DNA of 64,000 bases from Fulvimarina pelagi HTCC2506 (GCF_000153705.1 NZ_DS022272.1:693265-757264); one strand, 5' to 3'. Positions 46,477-55,907 are shown, counted from the stretch's first letter. Numbers and translations: made by a program. Notes: generated by a model from the letters alone, not told the origin.

Positions 46477-47156
46477 CCGCCGCCCTCGAACTGAAGAATG
46501 TCGGACGTAGCTTCATCCAGGGCGAGAAGGAACTCGTCGTGTTGAAGGGCGCTGATCTCGCTATTTCTCGCGGTGAGATGGTGGCGCTCGTCGCCCCTTC
46601 CGGTTCTGGGAAATCGACCCTCCTTCAGATCGCCGGCCTTCTGGAGAAGCCAAACAACGGGGAGGTCATGGTCGACGCCCGCGAGTGCTCGAAGTTGGAG
46701 GACAGGGCCAGGACGGCTATGCGCAGGCGTTCAATCGGGTTCGTCTACCAGTTCCACCATCTCCTGCCCGAACTCTCGGCCCTTGAGAACGTCATGATCC
46801 CGCAGTTGATACTAGGGCGTTCGCGCAACGACGCTTCGGCGAGAGCGAAGACACTGCTCGACCATATGCGGATTGCCGCCCGCTCGGATCATCGCCCGGC
46901 AGAACTTTCTGGCGGAGAACAGCAACGGGTCGCCATTGCCCGTGCCGTCGCAAACGAGCCGCAGGTGCTCCTTGCCGACGAGCCTACCGGCAATCTCGAT
47001 CCGTCGACTTCCGACCACGTTTTCCAATCGCTGACGGAGATCGTCCGCGAATCTGGTCTCGCGGCTCTGATCGCGACTCACAACTACGACCTTGCGGACC
47101 GGATGGACCGGATTGTCACACTGGAAAATGGGCAGGTCGTCGCGAAGACCAGTTGA
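46473..47156 (+). CDS. lolD: Lipoprotein-releasing ABC transporter ATPase
   Basis: 227 aa. Walker [10 protein letters not shown], signature [14 protein letters not shown], Walker [13 protein letters not shown], and the H-loop [14 protein letters not shown]. The ATGA overlap with lolC shows coupling. It powers release of outer-membrane lipoproteins. Confidence 0.95.
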   Translation: MTAALELKNVGRSFIQGEKELVVLKGADLAISRGEMVALVAPSGSGKSTLLQIAGLLEKPNNGEVMVDARECSKLEDRARTAMRRRSIGFVYQFHHLLPELSALENVMIPQLILGRSRNDASARAKTLLDHMRIAARSDHRPAELSGGEQQRVAIARAVANEPQVLLADEPTGNLDPSTSDHVFQSLTEIVRESGLAALIATHNYDLADRMDRIVTLENGQVVAKTS

Positions 47157-47256
47157 CCGCTGCCTGGCCGCCGGCTCATCCGATCCGAACAAATCACGAT
47201 ATTTCAAAGGGATGCCGCTGCGCATGACGTGTGGGGCTGGCGTAAACCCTTCCGTG

Positions 47257-47286
47257 CTTGACAATTAGAACAAAACAAGAACAAAT
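47257..47286 (+). promoter_or_regulatory. Promoter with embedded LexA (SOS) box
   Basis: A consensus -35 CTTGAC (47257-47262, also readable as TTGACA at 47258-47263) is followed 17 bp later by a weak -10 ACAAAT (47281-47286). Inside the spacer, GAAC (47268-47271), seven bases, and GAAC (47279-47282) form the direct-repeat LexA operator of alphaproteobacteria (GTTC-N7-GTTC on the other strand). Binding there would block RNA polymerase. The downstream gene is the microprotein at 47320. Confidence 0.7.
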
Positions 47287-47319
47287 ACAGTCATGCAATG
47301 AGAAATCGGGAGAATGTCG

Positions 47320-47406
47320 ATGGTCGGATTGACGAAGGATCTTGCCTCATTGGTCGCGGTTGCAGGGTTCGTCTTGTCTTTGATGATGATCGCACACGGG
47401 ATCTGA
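47320..47406 (+). CDS. 28-aa single-TM microprotein under SOS control (SidA-like candidate)
   Basis: 28 codons from the ATG at 47320 to TGA. GGGAGA at 47308-47313 gives 6-base spacing to this start; an ATG at 47314 is too close to it. After a short N-terminus (MVGLTKD) the remaining 21 residues are a continuous hydrophobic helix (LASLVAVAGFVLSLMMIA) with a short HGI end. Immediately upstream is a promoter holding a perfect GAAC-N7-GAAC LexA box. The layout is that of Caulobacter SidA, a 29-aa LexA-controlled inner-membrane inhibitor of division. Sequence homology to SidA is not claimed; the analogy is size, topology and regulation. It could also be a chance frame ahead of dnaE. Confidence 0.6.
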   Translation: MVGLTKDLASLVAVAGFVLSLMMIAHGI

Positions 47407-47587
47407 GCCATCGTCGCAGAAGTGCCCACGGCGACCGGCGCACCTCCGAAGGGTCCATCGTCAGTCTTGAAAACTGTGGAAGTGGTGGAGACTGGCGGTT
47501 TATCCGAACGCACGTCGCAAGTATTTGAAGAGGGTTAGGCGAGCGAGGTGTCGAAGGCAGCTCGGCAGTGAAGGTAGGAGGTGAGGT

Positions 47588-50500
47588 ATGACCGAGACTA
47601 CGGATCGCCTGTCGTTCATCCACCTGAGGAGTCACAGCGCGTTTTCATTGCTCGAAGGCGCGCTCAAGCTCGATCAGATCATCAAGTTTGCCCTGGCCGA
47701 CGGCGCGCCGGCAGTGGGAATCGCGGATACGAACAATCTCTTCGGCGCGCTCGAATTCTCTGAAAAGGCCGCGAAAAGCGGACTGCAACCGATTATCGGT
47801 TGTCAGCTCGACGTCGATTTCGAAGACGGCGAAAACGACCGCGAAAAAGCTGCACTGTCGCCTGCACCTGTGGTACTGATCGCGTCGTCGGATATCGGTT
47901 ACGCCAATCTCGTCGAGATCGTATCCAAGGCCTATCTTGGCCACGAGGCGAACGTCCGACCCCATGTGAAGGCGTCTTGGCTTGACGATCTCGCAGAGGG
48001 TGTGATCGCCCTTACCGGCGGACCCTCTGGTCCGATCGGCCTCGCAATTGCCGCCGAACGTCGACCGATCGCCGAAGCCCGGCTAGATCGGCTCAAGACG
48101 GCCTACGGCGACCGGCTCTATGTCGAGCTCCAGCGACAGCATGGCTACAGCCGCCGGCTCGAAGCGGGGACGCTTGAACTGGCGTATGGCTGCAACCTTC
48201 CGATCGTGGCGACGAACGAGCCCTACTTCTATTGTGCGGAGGACTACGACGCACACGACGCGCTGCTCGCTGTTGCTTCCAACCGGCTGGTCAGCCACGA
48301 GGATCGCCGCCGTCTGTCTCGCGACCATTGCCTGAAAAATCAAAACGAGATGGCGGAGCTATTCGCTGATCTACCAGAAGCACTCGAGAATACGATCGAG
48401 ATCGCCAGGCGCTGCAATTTCCGCCCGAAGGTAAGGCAACCGATCCTGCCACGCTTTGCCGGCGCCGATGCCGATCCCGCCGACGCGGAGAGGGCCGAAG
48501 TTGCGGAGCTCCGCCGTCAGGCCTTCGAAGGGCTTGATCGCCGGATGGAGAAGCTCGGCATTGCCGATGGCCATACGGTCGAGGAATACAGGGAACGCCT
48601 CGATTTCGAACTGACGATTATCGAGCGGATGCAGTTCCCGGGCTACTTCCTGATCGTCGCCGACTTCATCAAATGGGCAAAGGATCACGGCATTCCAGTT
48701 GGGCCGGGTCGCGGCTCCGGTGCTGGCTCGCTCGTTGCCTATGCGCTGACGATCACGGATCTCGATCCGCTTCGCTTCTCGCTTCTCTTCGAGCGCTTCC
48801 TCAATCCCGAGCGCGTCTCGATGCCAGACTTCGACATCGACTTCTGCCAGGACCGCCGCGAAGAGGTAATCCGTTATGTGCAGGAAAAATACGGGCGCGA
48901 GCAGGTCGGACAGATCATCACCTTCGGAACCTTACAGGCGAGGGCGGTGCTGCGCGATGTCGGCCGCGTGCTGGAGATGTCATACGGCCATGTCGACAAG
49001 CTCTGCAAGCTCGTACCGGCCAACCCCGCAAACCCGGTGACCCTTGCCCAGGCGCTGGAAGAAGAGCCACGGCTCAAGGAAGCGCGCGAGAAGGAAGAGA
49101 TCGTCGATCGGCTGATCTCCATTTCGCTCAAGCTCGAGGGCCTTTACCGACACGCATCGACCCATGCGGCGGGTATCGTCATCGGCGATCGCCCGCTTCA
49201 GAAGCTGGTTCCGATGTATCGGGACCCGCGCTCCGACATGCCGGTGACCCAGTTCAACATGAAATGGGTCGAGCCGGCCGGGCTCGTGAAGTTCGATTTC
49301 CTCGGCCTCAAGACCCTGACGACGCTGCAGACTGCGGTCTCCTACGTCGAGCTCAACAAGCAGACGAAGATCGATCTGTCGGCGATCCCGCTCGACGACA
49401 AGCCGACCTATGACATGCTGACCCGCGGTGAGACAGTCGGCGTGTTCCAGCTGGAATCGGTCGGCATGCGCAAGGCGCTGATCGGCATGCGCCCCGACGT
49501 TTTCGAGGACATCATCGCGCTCGTCGCGCTCTATCGTCCCGGCCCGATGGAGAACATCCCGACCTACAACGCACGGAAGCACGGCGAGGAAGAGCCGGAC
49601 TTCATCCACGAGAAGATTGCGCCGATCCTGAAGGAGACCCAAGGGGTCATCATCTATCAGGAACAGGTGATGCAGATCGCACAGGTCCTCTCGGGCTACT
49701 CCCTGGGCGAGGCGGATATGCTTCGCCGCGCGATGGGCAAGAAGATCCGCGCGGAGATGGACAAGCAGCGGGTACGCTTCGTCGATGGCGCGGTCGAGCG
49801 CGGCATTCAGAAGAAGCAGGCAGACATGATCTTCGACCTGCTCGCCAAATTCGCCAACTACGGTTTCAACAAGAGCCACGCGGCGGCCTATGCGCTCGTC
49901 GCCTATCAGACGGCCTATCTTAAGGCGAACTATCCGGCCGAGTTTCTTGCCGCCTCTATGACCCTCGATGCGGGCAATACGGAAAAGCTCAACGAATTTC
50001 GCCTCGATGCGAGGCGGCTCGGCATTGAGGTGGTGCCGCCGTCAGTCCAGACGTCGTTCCGCAAGTTCGAGGTCTCCGGAAACAAGATTTTTTATGCGCT
50101 AGCGGCGATCAAGGGTGTCGGCGAGCATGCGGTCGACCACATCGTCGAGAAACGCGGCGACAAGCCTTTCAAGTCGCTGGAGGACTTCTGCGGCCGTGTC
50201 GATCCGAAGATCATCAACAAGCGGACCTTCGAGTTCCTCATCGCGGCCGGTGCGTTCGACTGCTTCGGCCACGAACGCGCGGTGCTGATGAGTAATGTCG
50301 AGCGGATGATGGGCTATGCGGCCAGGATCGCAGAAAGCCGCACGTCAGGGCAGGCCGACATTTTCGGCGCCTTCTCGTCCGAACCCGAGCCGTTACGGCT
50401 GGGCCCGGCGCCCCTGTGGACGGCGTCCGAAAAGCTGTTGCGCGAATTTCAGGCGATCGGTTTTCATCTGTCGGCCCATCCGCTCGACGAATACCGGTCC

Positions 50501-51043
50501 ACGTTGAAACGGCTTCGCGTCCAGTCCCACGCGGATGCCGTCGCAGCGGTCAAGCGCGGGGCCAGCGCTGTTCGGCTCGCGGGCACCGTCACCAGCCGGC
50601 AGGAGCGCAAGACGCGCTCTGGCGGCAAGATCGGCATCATCCAGATGTCCGACGCGAGCGCGCAATACGAGGTGGTTCTGTTCTCCGAATCGCTCTACGC
50701 CTTTCGCGACGTCATGGAGCCCGGCGCCTCGGTTATCGTGACGGCGCAGGCGGAAGAACGCCCGGAGGGTGTCTCGTTCCGGGCGAGCAATGTGCAGTCG
50801 CTCGAGGACGAAGCGGTCCGCATGCAGAAGGCGCTGCGCATCTTTCTGCGTGACGAGAACCCGATCGACGCCTTCCAGAGCCATCTTCAGCCGAACGGCG
50901 ACAGCGAGGTCTCAATCGTCCTCCTGCGCGATGACGGCGGCCGCGAGGTCGAAATTATGCTGGCCGACAAATATCGGGTTTCGCCGCAGATCGCGAGCGC
51001 CATCAAGGCAGCTCACGGCGTGGTCGACGTCGAACTGGTCTGA
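47588..51043 (+). CDS. dnaE: DNA polymerase III alpha subunit
   Basis: 1151 aa, full length. PHP domain at the N-terminus (FIHLRSHSAFSLLEGALK). The polymerase active site has PDFDIDFCQDRREEVIRYV and GPGRGSGAGSLVAYAL. The C-terminal OB domain and tail follow. AGGAGG precedes the ATG. It is the replicative DnaE1 type rather than the SOS-linked DnaE2, which would be expected beside imuA/imuB. The 181 bp between the SOS microprotein and dnaE contain no terminator-like hairpin, so some read-through is possible. Confidence 0.96.
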   Translation: MTETTDRLSFIHLRSHSAFSLLEGALKLDQIIKFALADGAPAVGIADTNNLFGALEFSEKAAKSGLQPIIGCQLDVDFEDGENDREKAALSPAPVVLIASSDIGYANLVEIVSKAYLGHEANVRPHVKASWLDDLAEGVIALTGGPSGPIGLAIAAERRPIAEARLDRLKTAYGDRLYVELQRQHGYSRRLEAGTLELAYGCNLPIVATNEPYFYCAEDYDAHDALLAVASNRLVSHEDRRRLSRDHCLKNQNEMAELFADLPEALENTIEIARRCNFRPKVRQPILPRFAGADADPADAERAEVAELRRQAFEGLDRRMEKLGIADGHTVEEYRERLDFELTIIERMQFPGYFLIVADFIKWAKDHGIPVGPGRGSGAGSLVAYALTITDLDPLRFSLLFERFLNPERVSMPDFDIDFCQDRREEVIRYVQEKYGREQVGQIITFGTLQARAVLRDVGRVLEMSYGHVDKLCKLVPANPANPVTLAQALEEEPRLKEAREKEEIVDRLISISLKLEGLYRHASTHAAGIVIGDRPLQKLVPMYRDPRSDMPVTQFNMKWVEPAGLVKFDFLGLKTLTTLQTAVSYVELNKQTKIDLSAIPLDDKPTYDMLTRGETVGVFQLESVGMRKALIGMRPDVFEDIIALVALYRPGPMENIPTYNARKHGEEEPDFIHEKIAPILKETQGVIIYQEQVMQIAQVLSGYSLGEADMLRRAMGKKIRAEMDKQRVRFVDGAVERGIQKKQADMIFDLLAKFANYGFNKSHAAAYALVAYQTAYLKANYPAEFLAASMTLDAGNTEKLNEFRLDARRLGIEVVPPSVQTSFRKFEVSGNKIFYALAAIKGVGEHAVDHIVEKRGDKPFKSLEDFCGRVDPKIINKRTFEFLIAAGAFDCFGHERAVLMSNVERMMGYAARIAESRTSGQADIFGAFSSEPEPLRLGPAPLWTASEKLLREFQAIGFHLSAHPLDEYRSTLKRLRVQSHADAVAAVKRGASAVRLAGTVTSRQERKTRSGGKIGIIQMSDASAQYEVVLFSESLYAFRDVMEPGASVIVTAQAEERPEGVSFRASNVQSLEDEAVRMQKALRIFLRDENPIDAFQSHLQPNGDSEVSIVLLRDDGGREVEIMLADKYRVSPQIASAIKAAHGVVDVELV

Positions 51044-51058
51044 ACATCGCTGCCAGGC

Positions 51059-52363
51059 TCAGGGCCGCCGCGGCTCCGATTTCGGGGAGGGGGCGCCGTA
51101 GGTATAGCCAGTCTCGATCGCCTTCTGGCCGAAGCGGTTGCGCAGACTGTCGAGAGCGGCCTCGGCCTTGGCGCGCTTGGCGAAACCCGGATCCACGAGA
51201 TCGTCCGGATCGGCACTCGCAGCCGGCGCGAAACCGGAGCAGCCGATGCCGATTAGCCGGAAGCGTGTCCCGTCGAGTTCATGTTCGAGCAGCGATCGGC
51301 CGGCGGCAAAGATGCGGTCGGCGAGGCGGGTCGGATCCTGAAGCTTGCGCTGGCGCGTGCGCAGCCTGAAATCGCTGGTCTTCAGTCTGAGGGTGATGCC
51401 AGTTGCCGCCAGATCGGTGGCCTTGAGACGGCCCGAGACCTTCTCGCAGAGACGTCTTAAAACTGGAACCAGATCGTCCGCCCGGTGAAGATCGCAGTTG
51501 AAGGTCGTCTCGGCAGAGATGCTCTTTGCTTCGCCGTCCGGTTCGACCGAGCGATCGTCGATACCGTGCGCAAGCTTGGACAGCCGCAGCCCCATCGCAC
51601 CGTACCGACGGATGAAATCCGTGTCGTCCATGTCCTGAAGCTGCGAAATCATTGTCAGCCCGTCGGCTTTGAGCTTTGCCGCCATGGCATCGCCGACACC
51701 CCAGATCGCGGAGATCGGTTTCGCGCGCAGGTAGTCGCGCGTCTCCGCCCGTCCGATGACCGAGAAACCGCGCGGTTTCTCGAGATCGGACGCCATCTTC
51801 GCGAGAAACTTGTTGTGTGAAAGACCGATCGAGACGCTAACCCCGATCTCGTACTCGATCCGCGCGGCGAGACGCGTGAGCGTGACGGAGGACGGCTCCC
51901 CATGCAGCCGTTCGGTGCCTTTGAGGTCCATGAAGGCTTCGTCGATCGAGACCGGCTGCACGAGAGGCGTCAGATCGCGCATCATCTGCCGAATCTCGCG
52001 GCCGACACCGGCATATTTTTCCATGTTCGGGCGGATGACGGTCGCTTCGGGGCAGAGCTTCAGCGCCTTGAACATCGGCATGGCCGATCTGACGCCGCGA
52101 ATGCGGGCGATGTAGCAGGCAGTGGTAACGACACCGCGTGTGCCGCCGCCGACGATGACGGGCTTTTGCGCAAGGCTCGGATCGTCGCGCTTTTCGATAC
52201 TGGCATAGAAAGCGTCGCAATCGAGATGGGCGAGGCTTAGGCTGCCGAGTTCGTTGTGAGCGACGACACGCGGGCTGCCGCAAGCCGCGCAACGATGCCG
52301 GTTCTCGCCGCCGATCCGGTGGCAGTCGCGGCAGACGCTGAACGCGGCGGTCGGGGCTGTCAT
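51059..52363 (-). CDS. dinB: DNA polymerase IV with N-terminal zinc ribbon
   Basis: 434 aa from the ATG at 52363, which overlaps the upstream HAD gene's stop (ATGA). Residues about 10-30 are a C-x2-C ... C-x2-C zinc-finger ([19 protein letters not shown]) absent from E. coli DinB. The Y-family core has [18 protein letters not shown], the catalytic SIDEAFMDL, and the little finger follows. It is an error-prone lesion-bypass polymerase. It ends 15 bp from convergent dnaE. No LexA box was noted directly before the operon. Confidence 0.94.
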   Translation of the reverse strand: MTAPTAAFSVCRDCHRIGGENRHRCAACGSPRVVAHNELGSLSLAHLDCDAFYASIEKRDDPSLAQKPVIVGGGTRGVVTTACYIARIRGVRSAMPMFKALKLCPEATVIRPNMEKYAGVGREIRQMMRDLTPLVQPVSIDEAFMDLKGTERLHGEPSSVTLTRLAARIEYEIGVSVSIGLSHNKFLAKMASDLEKPRGFSVIGRAETRDYLRAKPISAIWGVGDAMAAKLKADGLTMISQLQDMDDTDFIRRYGAMGLRLSKLAHGIDDRSVEPDGEAKSISAETTFNCDLHRADDLVPVLRRLCEKVSGRLKATDLAATGITLRLKTSDFRLRTRQRKLQDPTRLADRIFAAGRSLLEHELDGTRFRLIGIGCSGFAPAASADPDDLVDPGFAKRAKAEAALDSLRNRFGQKAIETGYTYGAPSPKSEPRRP

Positions 52364-53058
52364 CCCGCCCGGTTCGCGTTCTGAGGTCGAACGAGATTTT
52401 CCGCGATCGGTGCTCGGAGGATCGCCTCGATATGACCAGCAGCATCCCACCAATCGTTGGCAGAATAGACGCCCTTAGGCAGCGGCGGCAGGTGCGGGCG
52501 AAAGCCAGGATGGGCCATGATCTGCACCAGACGGGCTCGCGGAACGCTGCGCTGGACCGTTTGCAGATTGGGCGCCAGATCGTCGACGAAAACGACCGGC
52601 CCTTGCCAGCGCTCCGAAAGCTCGGCGACGACGCCGCCTTTGGAGCGCTCGGTGGCGATCATCGGATGGGTCAGGCCTGCTTCGTCGAGCGTCCGCCGCC
52701 TCTCATCGTAGAAACGCGGCTCCATCGCCGTCAGGAAGACGATGTCGGCATGCGCGGCGAGCCGTGCCAGTGCTTCGCGGCTTCCCGCAACCGGTGCCTG
52801 CCGCGTCTCCTGCTCGGCATAAAGGCGTTGCATGATGCCGTCGAGATCACCCCCACTGAGCGCAGCGCCTGTCGACAGCGAGCGAGCATTGCCGGTCAGT
52901 TTATAGCTGTCGAAGTGCAGGCGGGCGCCGTGTTCGGCGAGGAGGTTGTCGAACGGCCCGATGAATTCGAGAATGACCTCGTCGATATCGAGTACGACGA
53001 GCGCATCACATGTCTTGGGGATGTCGGCTATCGGAACGCCGCGAGTCTCCGGCTTCAT
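52360..53058 (-). CDS. HAD-superfamily-like hydrolase
   Basis: 232 aa. HAD motifs are visible: motif [14 protein letters not shown] (DxD), motif II LTAMEP, a Lys in TERSKGG, and motif [11 protein letters not shown]. The second Asp of motif I is present, so phosphotransfer is plausible. No substrate can be assigned. It overlaps DUF3572 upstream and dinB downstream by 4 bases each, forming a tight three-gene operon. Confidence 0.75.
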   Translation of the reverse strand: MKPETRGVPIADIPKTCDALVVLDIDEVILEFIGPFDNLLAEHGARLHFDSYKLTGNARSLSTGAALSGGDLDGIMQRLYAEQETRQAPVAGSREALARLAAHADIVFLTAMEPRFYDERRRTLDEAGLTHPMIATERSKGGVVAELSERWQGPVVFVDDLAPNLQTVQRSVPRARLVQIMAHPGFRPHLPPLPKGVYSANDWWDAAGHIEAILRAPIAENLVRPQNANRAG

Positions 53059-53357
53059 GGGTGGTCCCAGCCGTGCGGAGTAGCGCCGGGAAGTTGCCGG
53101 GCAGCTGCGCCGATTGCCTGTGGCGCATGTCCGCTTTCGTCCGAGAAGGCCATCAGCGTGGGTTCATGCGCCAGGATAAAGTCCAGGACGCCGGCAAGGA
53201 AGCCGGGTTCGGATGCAGCGGCGCGCATCTCGCCGGCCGTCAACCCTGTAATCCCGCAAAAGCGCGAGAACAGGTGTTCGTCGGAGGCGATGAACGACAG
53301 TCCGTCGATCGCGATCGTCTCGGCGCCAGCCACGCTGCTCGATTCAAGTGCCGCCAA
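53055..53357 (-). CDS. DUF3572 family protein
   Basis: 100 aa, helical. Sequence features SDEHLFSRFCGITGLTAGEM and PGFLAGVLDFILAHEPTLMAF match the small DUF3572 family, which sits next to divK in rhizobia. Function unknown. It is divergent from divK across a 124-bp regulatory gap and heads the DUF3572-HAD-dinB operon. Confidence 0.8.
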   Translation of the reverse strand: MAALESSSVAGAETIAIDGLSFIASDEHLFSRFCGITGLTAGEMRAAASEPGFLAGVLDFILAHEPTLMAFSDESGHAPQAIGAAARQLPGATPHGWDHP

Positions 53358-53360
53358 AGA

Positions 53361-53381
53361 TTAACTCCCTGTTATCGTTAA
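53361..53381. promoter_or_regulatory. TTAAC/GTTAA pair upstream of divK
   Basis: TTAAC (53361-53365) and GTTAA (53377-53381) form an inverted pair 11 bp apart in the divergent region between DUF3572 and divK. CtrA half-sites contain TTAA, and divK is a CtrA-pathway gene, but the spacing and orientation differ from the TTAA-N7-TTAA consensus. A tentative note only. Confidence 0.25.
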
Positions 53382-53481
53382 TGAACGGAGGGGTTCCGAT
53401 TCCCAAATCTTCAACGAAATGCGCGTAATGATCGAACGCGATAGCGAATATTCGGCCGAAGGTCGAGGCAGGAGAAACCCG

Positions 53482-53853
53482 ATGGCGAAAACCGTGATGA
53501 TCGTTGAGGACAACGAACTCAACATGAAGCTTTTTCGCGATCTGATCGAAGCTTACGGATATGAGACGATCCGGACAAGCAGCGGTCTCAACGCAGTCGA
53601 TCTTGCCCGCAAACACCGACCCGACCTCATTCTGATGGATATACAACTGCCCGAGATTTCCGGCCTCGATGTGACGCGACAGCTGAAGGCCGATCCGGAA
53701 CTGCAACGCATTCCGGTCATCGCGGTCACGGCCTTCGCCATGAAGGGGGACGAAGAGCGTATCCGGGAGGGCGGCTGTGAAGCCTACATCTCCAAGCCAA
53801 TCTCGGTCCCAAAATTTATCGAGACGATACGCTCCTTTCTCGGCGAGGGCTGA
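53482..53853 (+). CDS. divK: Cell-cycle response regulator DivK
   Basis: 123 aa, single receiver domain; the ATG at 53482 has AGGAG 9 bases upstream. Phospho-acceptor Asp53 is in [18 protein letters not shown]; the conserved Lys is in [15 protein letters not shown]. DivK controls the DivJ/PleC-CckA-CtrA pathway in alphaproteobacteria. It is followed by pleD after 12 bp, the classical pairing. Confidence 0.95.
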   Translation: MAKTVMIVEDNELNMKLFRDLIEAYGYETIRTSSGLNAVDLARKHRPDLILMDIQLPEISGLDVTRQLKADPELQRIPVIAVTAFAMKGDEERIREGGCEAYISKPISVPKFIETIRSFLGEG

Positions 53854-53865
53854 CGGGGAACCAAG

Positions 53866-55230
53866 ATGAGTGGACGCATTCTGATTGTCGACGACAGCGC
53901 GATCAACCTGAAGCTGCTCGAAGCGCGGCTCACGGCAGAATATTTCGACGTGGTTCAGGCGTCGAATGGCGAGGAGGCTCTCGCGATCTGCCGTTCGGAG
54001 CCACTCGATCTCGTGCTGAGCGATGTCATGATGCCCGAGGTGGATGGCTTCGAACTGTGCAGGGCGCTCAAGTCCGATCCGCGAACCACCCATTTGCCGG
54101 TCGTTCTGATCACTGCGCTCGACCAGCCGTCCGACCGGGTTCGTGGGCTCGAAGCGGGAGCGGACGATTTCCTGACGAAACCGGTTCGCGATTTGCCGCT
54201 GTTCTCCCGAGTGCGAAGCCTTACGCGCCTCAAGCAGATGACGGATGAATTGCGGCGACGTGCCGATACCGCAACCGAAATTTTGACAGAAGCCGAATTT
54301 GCGCCGAGTTCCGTTTCGGAGCTGCCTGAAATCGTTGTGGTAAGCGACCATGCACGACTGCAGGCGCGCATCGCCCGCAGTCTGCAGACAATCGGAAGCG
54401 TCCGCGAGTTCGCCGATTATGACACGGCCTTCGCGGCGGTTCAGAAACGACAGGTGATGCTCACAGTCGTTGATCTGGTCGGCGGCAACGGCACCGACCC
54501 CATACGCTTTCTTGCCCGCTGCCGGGCAAGTGAAAAGTCCCGCGGAATGCCGATCATCGCGATCACGGCCGCCGACGACGATAGGACCGCGGCGAAAGCC
54601 CTCGAAATCGGTGCGTACGATTATGTTCAGCGGCCGGTCGACTGCAACGAGCTCGTCGCTCGGTCGCGCACGCAGCTGGCACGTTTCCACTATGGGGAAA
54701 CACTGCGGATGACTCTCGAACGCACCTTGGAACTCGCCGTCATCGACGGGCTGACCGGTTTGCACAACCGTCGCTTCTTGAACACCCATATGTCGCGTGC
54801 GGTGACCGAGGCCGAACGACGGCAAGGCACGTTCTCACTCATCGTCGCCGACATAGATCATTTCAAGCGGATCAACGACACCTACGGTCACGACGGTGGC
54901 GACATTGTCTTACGTGAATTCGCTCGCCGGCTGGAGGCCAGCGTTCGCGCCAGCGATCTTCCTTGTCGGATCGGAGGCGAGGAATTTGCGGTGCTTCTGC
55001 CGAACGCCGACGAGCGCACGGCCCGGGTCACCGCAGAGCGTTTCAGGGCCGCCATCGAGGCACGACCGTTCATAATCTCGGATGCGCTGGAGCTTCCCGT
55101 CACTGTCAGTGTCGGACTTGCGATCTTCCCTCGGGGAGGGCAGGAAGTCTCGACGCTGATGCGTGCAGCGGACGCTGCGCTCTATCGGGCGAAGTCCGCA
55201 GGCAGGAACCAGATCGCAATTGCGGCGTGA
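53866..55230 (+). CDS. pleD: Diguanylate cyclase response regulator PleD
   Basis: 454 aa. Domains: receiver 1 (phospho-acceptor Asp53, LVLSDVMMPEVDG), degenerate receiver 2 (about 155-270), then GGDEF (DGLTGLHNRRFLNTHMSRA). The active site is GGEEF in PCRIGGEEFAVLLPN, and the inhibitory I-site RASD lies five residues upstream, so product feedback inhibition is intact. It makes c-di-GMP to control polar development and surface attachment. Confidence 0.95.
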   Translation: MSGRILIVDDSAINLKLLEARLTAEYFDVVQASNGEEALAICRSEPLDLVLSDVMMPEVDGFELCRALKSDPRTTHLPVVLITALDQPSDRVRGLEAGADDFLTKPVRDLPLFSRVRSLTRLKQMTDELRRRADTATEILTEAEFAPSSVSELPEIVVVSDHARLQARIARSLQTIGSVREFADYDTAFAAVQKRQVMLTVVDLVGGNGTDPIRFLARCRASEKSRGMPIIAITAADDDRTAAKALEIGAYDYVQRPVDCNELVARSRTQLARFHYGETLRMTLERTLELAVIDGLTGLHNRRFLNTHMSRAVTEAERRQGTFSLIVADIDHFKRINDTYGHDGGDIVLREFARRLEASVRASDLPCRIGGEEFAVLLPNADERTARVTAERFRAAIEARPFIISDALELPVTVSVGLAIFPRGGQEVSTLMRAADAALYRAKSAGRNQIAIAA

Positions 55231-55501
55231 CGCGGCTGAAGATAGCCAAACTTCCCACCAGACCTTCAATCAAAGAGCACTGCGAAGATTTAGATTACTT
55301 GTTCTCGTCGATCGCAGCGAGTGTTTGTCAATTGATGGCCCGCAACGACATCTGAAGCCTTACAATTCTGCAAGATTATTAACTACGTCCATACGGAACC
55401 GCTGCAATTGCGACGATTCTCGTTGCAAACGACTCATATATCGGCCACGTTCAATACAAGGGTTTCAACGCTTATCTGTGAACAGAGATGCGTTTTAGTC
55501 A

Positions 55502-55625
55502 CCCCATGGAATGCTCAGGTCCGCCGCATCTCCTGGGTCCCGTGGGGCGGTCGGTCAGCCTCGCTCGTATACGGTGTCCTCGTGCCGTTGAGCAGGCTGG
55601 CCGGCCACTTTCTCTTTTCTCTCGA
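55502..55625 (+). ncRNA. Candidate structured RNA downstream of pleD
   Basis: Two consecutive extended hairpins can be drawn. In the first, CCCCATGG (55502-55509) pairs with CCGTGGGG (55540-55547), then CTCAGG (55514-55519) with CCTGGG (55532-55537). In the second, GGTCAGCCT (55553-55561) pairs with AGGCTGGCC (55594-55602), with inner GCTC/GAGC and ACGG/CCGT pairs. A pyrimidine/T-rich tract (CTTTCTCTTTTCTCT) follows on the plus strand, which favours that strand. No known family is recognised. Confidence 0.4.
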
Positions 55626-55664
55626 AAATCGACGTGAACTGCTTCTGCATTTTACGGCGTACGC

Positions 55665-55692
55665 AAAAAAACACCGCCCTCACGGGCGGCGT
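55665..55692 (-). terminator. Intrinsic terminator of rpmG
   Basis: CCGCCC (55674-55679) and GGGCGG (55684-55689) with a 4-nt loop, extended by two pairs beyond a mismatch, are followed on the minus strand by seven T (A-run 55665-55671). It lies 48 bp after the rpmG stop. Confidence 0.8.
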
Positions 55693-55739
55693 TGCATTTC
55701 ACCTTGCGGGCCGTCGATGACCAACAATCGATCGCGAAC

Positions 55740-55907
55740 CTATTTGATCTTGGCTTCGCGAAAATCGACGTGCTTTCGTGCGATCGGATCGTATTTCCGC
55801 TTGACCATTTTGTCGGTCATCGTGCGACTGTTCTTGCGCGTCACATAGAAATACCCGGTGTCTGCCGTCGAAAGCAGCTTGATCTTGATCGTGGTCGCCT
55901 TGGCCAT
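55740..55907 (-). CDS. rpmG: 50S ribosomal protein L33
   Basis: 55 aa: [20 protein letters not shown] at the N-terminus, then [20 protein letters not shown], matching the alphaproteobacterial L33 (no zinc cysteines). Too short for simple ORF lists. GGAAG precedes the ATG and a clear terminator follows. Confidence 0.96.
   Translation of the reverse strand: MAKATTIKIKLLSTADTGYFYVTRKNSRTMTDKMVKRKYDPIARKHVDFREAKIK

Larger units (their letters stand above)
55231..55739. other. 509-bp gap between pleD and rpmG
   Basis: No convincing protein gene. It holds an A/T-richer stretch (about 55270-55500), two adjacent extended hairpins (55502-55604; listed separately) and the rpmG terminator (55665-55692). 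Confidence 0.5.

Noticed and set aside
47265..47513. Minus-strand and other plus-strand frames over the SOS microprotein
   Set aside because: No ribosome site or TM pattern; only the frame at 47320 has both.
53383..53396. GAAC-N6-GTTC before divK as a LexA box
   Set aside because: Alphaproteobacterial LexA uses the direct repeat GTTC-N7-GTTC; this is inverted with six bases between.
53344..54825. 493-codon minus-strand frame opposite divK and pleD
   Set aside because: Both plus-strand genes carry conserved receiver and GGDEF motifs; this is a shadow.
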